Below, one piece after another: positions 57,620 through 64,000 of a stretch of 64,000 nt of DNA. The stretch covers positions 124,001-188,000 of the forward strand of contig NZ_MIET01000011.1 of assembly GCF_003590335.1 (NCBI RefSeq). Direction: 5' to 3'. This DNA is from Pseudoalteromonas sp. MSK9-3 (GTDB lineage: Bacteria > Pseudomonadota > Gammaproteobacteria > Enterobacterales > Alteromonadaceae). The notes under the pieces are model-generated. The model had not been told where the DNA came from and ran no database searches. It was given only the letters and a program-made list of their open reading frames with translations. Every line of letters begins with the position of its first letter. Position 1 is the first letter of the stretch. The position numbers and the translations under genes were made by a program.

Positions 57620-59287
57620 TTACAGCTCTGGGCTGCGTTGCACCTTCTCCCATTTTCCCCCAATAGTGACATTCGCATTAAGACTTGGTAATAGCGGGTT
57701 ACCTAAAATATGATCTGCTGCTTTTTCTGCCACCATAATTGTCGGAGCGTTTAAATTACCATTAGGAATAGTCGGAAAGATCGACGAATCAACAACCCGT
57801 AAGCCATCAATGCCATGTACTTTTGTATGTGAGTCAACCACCGCCATATCATCTTCACCCATTTTGCATGAACATGAAGGATGATAAGCACTTTCCACAG
57901 CCTGGCGAACAAACGTGTCGATTTGTTCATCGGTTTGAATATGTTTACCCGGCTGAATTTCGCCATCACGGTAATCATCAAAAGCACTTTGCTCGATGAT
58001 TTCTCTTGTCAGGCGCACACACGCTCTAAACCCTTCAATATCAGCTTGGTCTTGCAGGTAATTAAATTGAATCTTAGGTGCAACATCTGGATCACTTGAA
58101 GCAATGGTCACAGCCCCACGACTTTTAGGCTTATTGTGCCCAACGTGCACCTGAAAGCCATGTCCAGAAAAGGCACTTTTTCCGTCATAACGTATAGCAG
58201 CAGGCAAAAAGTGATATTGAATATCAGGCCATTCAACGCCGGCTTTTGAGCGAATAAACGCACATGATTCAAAGTGGTTCGTTGCACCTAAGCCACTTCT
58301 GTTTAGTAGCCACCGGGCACCAATCATGCCTTTTGAGAACAGCCCAAGCTTGCCGTTCAAAGTGATAGGCTGCTTACACTTGTATTGAAAATAAAACTCT
58401 AAATGATCCTGCAAATTTTGACCTACTCCCGGTAAGTCATGCTGTATTTCAATACCCGCTTTGCTCAGCACATTTTTATCACCAATGCCTGACAGTTGCA
58501 GTAAGTGCGGCGAACCAATTGGCCCAGCACTTAAAATAACCTCTTTTCTTGCAGTGGCAACCTCAAGTTTATTACCAACTTTATATTCAACCCCTGTGGC
58601 GCGTTTATTTTCAAGTATAACTCGCTGTGCCTTCGCACCGGTCACTATGGTCAGGTTCTTTCGTGATTTAATCGGATCTAGATACGCACGACTTGCGGAA
58701 CAACGACGGCCATTTTTTACCGTCATGTGCATTGGGCCAAAGCCTTCTTGTTGTGCGCCATTATAATCATTTGCTTTCGCATAGCCGGCTTGTTGGCCTG
58801 CCTCTATAAACACGCGGTATAATGGGTTTTCCATTTTGTTACCGTTGTTTACGCCAAGCGGCCCTTGTACACCACGATGAGAATTTTCGCCCAAGTACCA
58901 TGATTCCGCCTTTTTGAAGTAAGGCAAACATGCTTGATAATCCCACCCTTGTGCACCATGTTGTTGCCATTCATCAAAATCTTTTGCATGGCCACGCACA
59001 TACACCATGCCGTTTATTGAAGAAGACCCACCAAGTACTTTTCCGCGTGGGCAGTGCATTTTTCGGTTATCGAGATAAGGCTCTTCTTCAGTATGAAACT
59101 GCCAAGCATACTTATCAGAATTCATTGGAATAGATAGCGCAGTGGGCATTTGGATAAAAATGCTCTTATCGCTACCACCTGTCTCAAGCAAGAGCACCTT
59201 ATTTTGGCTATTCTCACTCAAACGGTTTGCAAGCACACAGCCAGCAGAACCCGCCCCGACAATGATATAATCAAATTGTTGTGTCAT
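57620..59287 (-). CDS. betA: Choline dehydrogenase
   Basis: FAD-dependent GMC-family enzyme of 555 residues, oxidising choline to betaine aldehyde. FAD site [20 protein letters not shown] at residues 6-25; second signature [19 protein letters not shown]; substrate-side block [16 protein letters not shown]-terminal catalytic His in [12 protein letters not shown] and the [16 protein letters not shown] end. Length equals E. coli BetA (556). Follows betB by 12 bp in the betIBA operon. Confidence 0.96.
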   Translation of the reverse strand: MTQQFDYIIVGAGSAGCVLANRLSENSQNKVLLLETGGSDKSIFIQMPTALSIPMNSDKYAWQFHTEEEPYLDNRKMHCPRGKVLGGSSSINGMVYVRGHAKDFDEWQQHGAQGWDYQACLPYFKKAESWYLGENSHRGVQGPLGVNNGNKMENPLYRVFIEAGQQAGYAKANDYNGAQQEGFGPMHMTVKNGRRCSASRAYLDPIKSRKNLTIVTGAKAQRVILENKRATGVEYKVGNKLEVATARKEVILSAGPIGSPHLLQLSGIGDKNVLSKAGIEIQHDLPGVGQNLQDHLEFYFQYKCKQPITLNGKLGLFSKGMIGARWLLNRSGLGATNHFESCAFIRSKAGVEWPDIQYHFLPAAIRYDGKSAFSGHGFQVHVGHNKPKSRGAVTIASSDPDVAPKIQFNYLQDQADIEGFRACVRLTREIIEQSAFDDYRDGEIQPGKHIQTDEQIDTFVRQAVESAYHPSCSCKMGEDDMAVVDSHTKVHGIDGLRVVDSSIFPTIPNGNLNAPTIMVAEKAADHILGNPLLPSLNANVTIGGKWEKVQRSPEL

Positions 59288-59299
59288 ATATTGTCTCTC

Positions 59300-60775
59300 T
59301 TAGAATGGGCTATCAATTTTGTCCATACCTACATACACAGATTTAGTCTGAGTGTAATTATCAAGTGTTTCAACCCCATTCTCTCGACCGATCCCAGAGT
59401 GCTTATATCCACCTACAGGCATTTCTGCTGGTGAATTTCCATACGCATTGATCCAACAAATACCTGCTTTTAATTGGTGAATAACGCGGTGCGCGCGCTG
59501 AATATCTTTAGTAAATACGCCAGCGGCTAAGCCTAAATGGGTGTCATTGGCACGCGCTATTACCTGCGCTTCATCATCAAAGACTAAAATACTCATTACA
59601 GGGCCAAAGATCTCTTCTTTGACAATGGTCATCTCGTCAGTGCAATCTACAAACACAGTTGGCGCAACAAAGTAGCCATTCGGTGCAGACTCAGGTGACA
59701 AAGCCTCGCCACCAGTTAATAACGTTGCGCCTTGGTTCAATCCAGTTTGAATATAATCGAGTACGAGCTGTTGATGGTTTGCAGAAATGAGTGCCCCCAA
59801 ATTAACCGTTGGATCTAGCGGATCACCTGCGATAATATTTTGCTCTGTTCGAGATTTTAACTCTTGGGTAAACTGCTCATACACATCACGTTGCACAAAG
59901 ACTCGAGTACAATTGGTACACACTTCACCTTGGGTATAAAAATTACCTAGCATTGCCGCACTGACAGCTTCAGTGATATCAGCATCGTTAAAAACAAGTA
60001 ATGGAGATTTGCCACCTAGTTCCATTGTGACGTCTTTGAGTGTACTTGCCGCACTGGCCATCACTTTTTTACCCGTCCCCACTTCACCTGTGAATGACAC
60101 TTTTTCTATCTCAGGATGTGCCGTTAGCCACTGACCAACTTCAGCCGCACCTTGTACTACATTAAAAACACCTTCAGGTACTCCCGCCTCAATGAATATT
60201 TCAGCGAGCTTTAATGCACCTAACGGTGTTTCTTCTGATGGTTTAAACAATAAAGCATTACCCGCAGCAAGTGCTGGTCCTGATTTCCAACAGGCAATTT
60301 GTAGGGGGTAATTCCACGCGCCTATTCCAGCACAAACTCCCAAAGGCTCTTTGCGCGTATAGTAAAAATCATTACCAACCATCTGCTGCTGCCCAACTTG
60401 CGCTGGGGCAAGCCCTGCGAAATACTCAATTACATCGGCACCTGTTTGTACATCGACACACTCTGCTTCTTGCCATGGTTTGCCTGTATCTAATACTTCG
60501 ATTTTAGCCAGCTCATCATTGCGCGTTCTAAGGAGTTCAACCGCTTTTAGCAATATACGACTGCGCTCAATGGGCGTCATAGCAGACCATACCGAAAATC
60601 CAGATTTTGCACTATTGATTGCAGCTTCTTGCACTGACTCATCAGCAACTTCAACTTGATAAATGACTTCGCCCGTTGCGGGGTTAGTCACGTCAAAACA
60701 TTCACCAGATTGATTGGCAAGATAACGGCCATGAACAAAGTTTTGATAAATGGGGGGGGTTACAGAGGTGGCCAT
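59300..60775 (-). CDS. betB: Betaine aldehyde dehydrogenase
   Basis: NAD(P)-dependent aldehyde dehydrogenase of 491 residues, producing glycine betaine. I chose the ATG at 60775, preceded by GGAG at the ideal distance and one base after the betI stop; the frame runs open into betI, giving a false longer protein. Seen: [24 protein letters not shown] (cofactor site), [11 protein letters not shown] with catalytic Glu, and the catalytic Cys in [13 protein letters not shown] second Cys sits where most BetB proteins have Gly (TNC versus TNG). Confidence 0.96.
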   Translation of the reverse strand: MATSVTPPIYQNFVHGRYLANQSGECFDVTNPATGEVIYQVEVADESVQEAAINSAKSGFSVWSAMTPIERSRILLKAVELLRTRNDELAKIEVLDTGKPWQEAECVDVQTGADVIEYFAGLAPAQVGQQQMVGNDFYYTRKEPLGVCAGIGAWNYPLQIACWKSGPALAAGNALLFKPSEETPLGALKLAEIFIEAGVPEGVFNVVQGAAEVGQWLTAHPEIEKVSFTGEVGTGKKVMASAASTLKDVTMELGGKSPLLVFNDADITEAVSAAMLGNFYTQGEVCTNCTRVFVQRDVYEQFTQELKSRTEQNIIAGDPLDPTVNLGALISANHQQLVLDYIQTGLNQGATLLTGGEALSPESAPNGYFVAPTVFVDCTDEMTIVKEEIFGPVMSILVFDDEAQVIARANDTHLGLAAGVFTKDIQRAHRVIHQLKAGICWINAYGNSPAEMPVGGYKHSGIGRENGVETLDNYTQTKSVYVGMDKIDSPF

Positions 60776-60776
60776 T

Positions 60777-61367
60777 TTAAGCTCCATATTGCTGAATGAG
60801 TGATTTAACGTATTGTTTTGCGAGTTGCTCGCTATGATTAAACTGATCTTTATTCGATTGACTAAGCACAGCCCGTAACCATAACCCATCGATCATCGCC
60901 GCACTCAATTGTGCAGCTTGTGTCGCATGTTCTTTCGGTAACAGTTGCTTAAAAGAGAAGGCTAAATTGCTCGTTAAACGCTTGCTATTTACATTTTGCA
61001 AACGGTGCAACTCTGCATCGTGCATCGACTGAGCCCAAAAGCTCAGCCAAGTTCGCGTGGTATCTGCGCGTTGTTGTACCAACGCAAAATTGGCTTCAAT
61101 AATATACATCAGTCTTTGTTCAGGTAAGGTAGACTCATCAACTTGCGCTAACAAAGACTGCTTTAAGCTCGATAATAAGTGCCGAACTGTTGCTTCAATT
61201 AACCCTTGTTTTCCACCAAAATAATGACTAATGATCCCTGAGGACAATCCTGCTTTTTTACTAATACTATTTATCGTTGTTCCTTGTAAACCCAGCTCCC
61301 CGACTGACGCAATAGTTGCATCAATAAGTTGCTGACGGCGCACAGGCTCCATTCCAACTTTAGGCAT
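60777..61367 (-). CDS. betI: TetR family regulator BetI
   Basis: Transcriptional repressor of 196 residues. N-terminal TetR-type HTH about residues 10-55 ([51 protein letters not shown]). The first residues [15 protein letters not shown] and the [18 protein letters not shown] stretch match E. coli BetI closely. Represses the bet genes in the absence of choline. First gene of betIBA with a palindrome 8-28 bp upstream of its start. Confidence 0.95.
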   Translation of the reverse strand: MPKVGMEPVRRQQLIDATIASVGELGLQGTTINSISKKAGLSSGIISHYFGGKQGLIEATVRHLLSSLKQSLLAQVDESTLPEQRLMYIIEANFALVQQRADTTRTWLSFWAQSMHDAELHRLQNVNSKRLTSNLAFSFKQLLPKEHATQAAQLSAAMIDGLWLRAVLSQSNKDQFNHSEQLAKQYVKSLIQQYGA

Positions 61368-61374
61368 ATTTTTA

Positions 61375-61395
61375 TTAATTGAACGTTCAATATAA
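61375..61395. promoter_or_regulatory. Candidate BetI operator
   Basis: A perfect 14-bp palindrome ATTGAACGTTCAAT (61378-61391), within a longer partly symmetric TTAATTGAACGTTCAATATAA, 11-24 bp upstream of the betI start. It agrees with the gammaproteobacterial BetI motif as I remember it (TTGATTGAACGTTCAAT type). Position supports autoregulation of the whole operon. Confidence 0.7.
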
Positions 61396-61634
61396 AATAA
61401 ATGTTAAACAACGCAGCTAACTTTTTCAAGTTTAACAGCCTATTAAAAGCTCAAAACCGATCAAAACAATACAATAAGCCATTGAGTTACATAAATTAAA
61501 TACAACTTAAGTATTCTTACATTATTTTTGAACTTACTAGAAATGTACCAATAAATAATTTAATTAGTATGAATATCAAGCTAATTTGACGAATGAAATT
61601 TGCGGCTTATTGAAAGTGTATTAAGTGAACTAGG

Positions 61635-61814
61635 CTATTCTTTGGCAGTTTTTGCTTCATTAAAGCGTTTTTCCCTACGGCATCGAACAGAGCAATACCG
61701 TACCTCAGACCAGACGTTTTCCCACTTTTTTCTCCAACTAAAACTTAACCCACATGTCACGCAGATCTTACTCGGTAAATCTGCTTTTTTGACTCGCTTA
61801 TTTCCACGTTGCAT
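61635..61814 (-). CDS. DUF2256 zinc-ribbon-like small protein
   Basis: 59-residue protein. AGGA lies seven bases before the ATG. DUF2256 pattern: KADLPSKICVTCGLSFSWRKKWENVW, then VRYCSVRCRREKR, with four cysteines as CxxC and CxxxC, suggesting a zinc site. DUF2256 genes are commonly beside cryptochrome/photolyase genes and are sometimes fused to them. It follows the photolyase gene by 86 bp on the same strand. Function unknown; a light-repair accessory role is inference from context. Confidence 0.9.
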   Translation of the reverse strand: MQRGNKRVKKADLPSKICVTCGLSFSWRKKWENVWSEVRYCSVRCRREKRFNEAKTAKE

Positions 61815-61900
61815 TGGGTGTCCTGTGTTAATATTACTTATGCATTTTATACAGCCTACGGTGCCTGACTCTCACATAAGACTCACACTTAGACTGCGCG

Positions 61901-63394
61901 TTATCTCGATTTAACTTGTACATGACGTGCCAGTATCCTCGCACCTTCTTTTCTAACTGCTCCACTTTTTTGCCACCGCCACAAAACATCACGCGCCACC
62001 CTACCGGTCTCAACAATATCAACAATCGGCTTTGGGTAATCCACGCCTAATTGCACTTGGTACATTGCTTGTTCCATCGGTGTTAATAACCAAGGGGTGT
62101 GTATCAATTCATTTGGTAACTCAGCAAGTTCAGGAACGTACTGACGAATAAAAATACCGTCTGGGTCTTTTTCTTGCGATTGTTTGACGGGGTTGTAAAT
62201 TCGCAATGTATTAATGCCAGTCATACCCGCTTGCATTTGGAATTGCGCGTAATGGATCCCCGGTTCAAAATCTAGAAACAGCCTTGCTAAATGAGGCGCT
62301 CCCCAGCGCCAATCAAGTTGTAAATGATGGCACAGAAAACTCACTAACATCGCACGCATTCTAAAATTCACATACCCGGTTCTATGAAGTGCCCGCATAC
62401 ATGCATCGACTATAGGGTAGCCGGTATACCCTGTTTGCCACGCTTCAAAATGCTGCAATGCGATGTCATCATTTTTGTAAGTAAACGAACCATAAGCGCG
62501 ATTCAGAGGCTGGTGTTCAATAGAGCATTCTGACTCGAACTTTTGTATAAAGTGACAATGCCAATGGAGCCTTGATGAGAGCGCTATAAGTGATTTTCGC
62601 CACCCTTTTTGATCCCAATGTGCCAAAAGCATTTGGTAAAACTCACGTAAACTGATGTTACCCCAAGCAAGGTAAGCAGACATCCTTGAGCACGCTAAAC
62701 GGCTTAAGTCAGGGCTTGATAGGTGAAACGCATAAGACTGCCCTCGTTCTTGAAAGAAGCTGTTTAATACCCGCCATGCGTGCGCTGTACCACCGCTTTG
62801 AAAATGCGTGTCTGTTGCTCGCCACGCGAGCGGCGCATGAAATACAGGAAGCGGCTCTAATTCATCGGGTTGAGGTCTTAACCAAGGGATCCGCAACGTA
62901 TCAATGGCAGAAATAGTGGCTCGCATGGTTTTTTGCCAGCTTTTGTCCCAGTCAAGTCGATTGGTTATACCACGACGTACCGCGCCTGTTTCAAACTCAC
63001 ACCAGGTAACCTGATTTTCTGTGCACCACTGCTTTATGAGCAAATCCCTGTCAAAAGTCGCCCTTAAACCCACTTCTTGATGACTCCAAATTGTAGTAAC
63101 TTGCCAGCATTGGCTTAATTGTTCAAAACACTCCAATGCAGAACCGACCAACACCGTGACAGTTACATCCTCTAATTGGCTGTTCATGTCCTCAAGTGAC
63201 TGATAAACAAAACGCCAGTGCCTGATGTCATAATGAGGGTCAGCTAACAGTTCAGGTTCGACAATATAAAGTAGTAAAACGGGTAAACTAGAGCACATTG
63301 CCTGCTGTAACGGGGCATGATCAGTCAGCCGTAGATCGCGCTTTAACCACACCACATTAATACTTTGCTTTTTTAATGGACTCGTATCATTCAC
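61901..63394 (-). CDS. Cryptochrome/DNA photolyase family protein
   Basis: FAD flavoprotein of 497 residues. Photolyase N-terminal domain about residues 12-140 ([20 protein letters not shown]), then the helical FAD-binding domain about 200-470 with [53 protein letters not shown] and [13 protein letters not shown]. These fit the class I/cryptochrome line. Whether it repairs DNA or signals cannot be decided from reading; the antenna cofactor is also unclear. Divergent from the ABC1 kinase gene. Frame is intact and of normal length. Confidence 0.92.
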   Translation of the reverse strand: MNDTSPLKKQSINVVWLKRDLRLTDHAPLQQAMCSSLPVLLLYIVEPELLADPHYDIRHWRFVYQSLEDMNSQLEDVTVTVLVGSALECFEQLSQCWQVTTIWSHQEVGLRATFDRDLLIKQWCTENQVTWCEFETGAVRRGITNRLDWDKSWQKTMRATISAIDTLRIPWLRPQPDELEPLPVFHAPLAWRATDTHFQSGGTAHAWRVLNSFFQERGQSYAFHLSSPDLSRLACSRMSAYLAWGNISLREFYQMLLAHWDQKGWRKSLIALSSRLHWHCHFIQKFESECSIEHQPLNRAYGSFTYKNDDIALQHFEAWQTGYTGYPIVDACMRALHRTGYVNFRMRAMLVSFLCHHLQLDWRWGAPHLARLFLDFEPGIHYAQFQMQAGMTGINTLRIYNPVKQSQEKDPDGIFIRQYVPELAELPNELIHTPWLLTPMEQAMYQVQLGVDYPKPIVDIVETGRVARDVLWRWQKSGAVRKEGARILARHVQVKSR

Positions 63395-63579
63395 GTGTAA
63401 TACTCCCTACTTTTATCGCCATAGGGCATTTGCGATAAAACCTTCTATAAAGCGGACAATACGTTTTGCTATAAAATTTAGATTAGTTTTTATAGAGATA
63501 AACTAATGCAGACAGTGCGCTTTTTGATACATAATGTCGTATAACGAGTCAGATAAATAACACAAATAGAGTACCCATC

Positions 63580-64000
63580 ATGCACAGTGACAAAGGAAAA
63601 AAAGTACCTGCCACTAAACTCGCTCGACTTTCAAAGTTAGGGCAACTAGTCACACAGGTCACCGGTAATGTTGCATTAGAGGGTATGAAGCAATTGTCAC
63701 AGGGTGAAAAGCCAAAACTCTCCAACCTCATAATGCACCCAAATAACATCAAAAATGTAGCCGATAAACTCGCTCAAATGCGTGGTGCAGCCATGAAATT
63801 GGGACAACTCATTTCAATGGATGCAGGTGACTTAATACCCAAAGAGTTAAGCGCCCTACTGAGTCAACTACGCTCTAATGCTCGCCCTATGCCCAATAAG
63901 CAACTACTGCAAACATTAAAAGAAAATTGGGGAGACAATTGGTTAGATAACTTTAGTCATTTTGAACTAAGCCCATTTGCATCAGCATCAATTGGCCAAG
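63580..64000 (+). CDS. ABC1/UbiB-like atypical kinase, 3' end outside window
   Basis: First 140 residues of an ABC1/ADCK family protein kinase-like enzyme; the frame is open at the right edge. The ABC1-specific KxGQ motif is visible as MKLGQLISMDAGDLIP (about residues 70-85), followed by the PMPNKQLLQTLKENWG helix and the Ala-rich nucleotide loop ASASIGQ at the edge. Family members support ubiquinone synthesis or other isoprenoid-lipid work. The N-terminus (MHSDKGKKVPATKLARLSKLGQLV) resembles the AarF-like proteins, distinct from UbiB of the ubiDEJB cluster. Divergent from the photolyase gene with 185 bp between. Confidence 0.9.
   Translation, partial: MHSDKGKKVPATKLARLSKLGQLVTQVTGNVALEGMKQLSQGEKPKLSNLIMHPNNIKNVADKLAQMRGAAMKLGQLISMDAGDLIPKELSALLSQLRSNARPMPNKQLLQTLKENWGDNWLDNFSHFELSPFASASIGQ

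Noticed and set aside
60776..60889. An N-terminal extension of betB by 38 residues.
   Set aside because: It overlaps betI in another frame; the ATG at 60775 has an ideal GGAG site and gives the normal protein length.
61600..61914. A plus-strand frame of 104 codons downstream of the betI region.
   Set aside because: The minus strand here encodes the recognisable DUF2256 protein (61635-61814); the plus-strand frame is its antisense shadow with no ribosome binding site.

Overview
The window is chromosomal DNA of a marine gammaproteobacterium, most probably a Pseudoalteromonas or a close relative. The evidence is the core block ftsK-lolA-rarA-crcB-serS next to divergent lrp and ald, the aconitase B variant, several methyl-accepting chemotaxis proteins, a TonB-dependent siderophore receptor, RND pumps and a bet operon, all in AT-rich DNA. 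I could run no database search; names come from motifs and family knowledge.

Layout. 1-6.6 kb: the 3' part of a chemotaxis receptor, a TPR protein, a VF530-type DNA-binding protein, then a porin-like outer membrane protein plus small phosphate-binding-like protein pair facing a second chemoreceptor. 6.7-14.9 kb: housekeeping block (serS, crcB, rarA, lolA, ftsK, lrp on the minus strand; ald on the plus strand). 15.2-19.6 kb: a dCache chemoreceptor and a siderophore receptor with a promoter and possible Fur box. 19.6-23 kb: accessory DNA with ten perfect copies of a 10-bp repeat, a secreted six-cysteine protein, a decayed IS3-type transposase, and VOC and PhzF genes.

23.1-38 kb: a 58-codon Cys-rich peptide gene, an exported amidohydrolase, acnB, GNAT, an M6-like metalloprotease, an SH3-like protein, a second short Cys-rich peptide gene, and a four-gene membrane cluster (PhyH-like dioxygenase, membrane-anchored spermidine-synthase-like protein, an exported-domain membrane protein, DUF350 protein). 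The two peptides align without gaps over their first 31 residues (13 identities, both with TPx[IV]AGxY at positions 24-31) and differ in their Cys-rich tails. This is the pattern of a leader/core peptide (RiPP-like) family and is the most novel signal here.

38-50.2 kb: two RND efflux systems. One is an adaptor-pump pair on the minus strand. The other is a plus-strand operon of MipA/OmpV, lipoprotein adaptor, pump, response regulator and sensor kinase. 50.3-54.2 kb: a Spo0M-like protein, a lipoprotein and small exported proteins of unknown function. 54.2-61.4 kb: a nitronate monooxygenase-like gene, then the glycine betaine synthesis operon betI-betB-betA, followed by a divergent BCCT-like transporter and a TorF-type porin, with a palindromic candidate BetI operator before betI. 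61.6-64 kb: a DUF2256 zinc-ribbon-like protein, a cryptochrome/photolyase, and the 5' part of an ABC1/UbiB-like kinase cut by the window end.

No rRNA, tRNA, CRISPR array, intact insertion sequence or prophage was seen.
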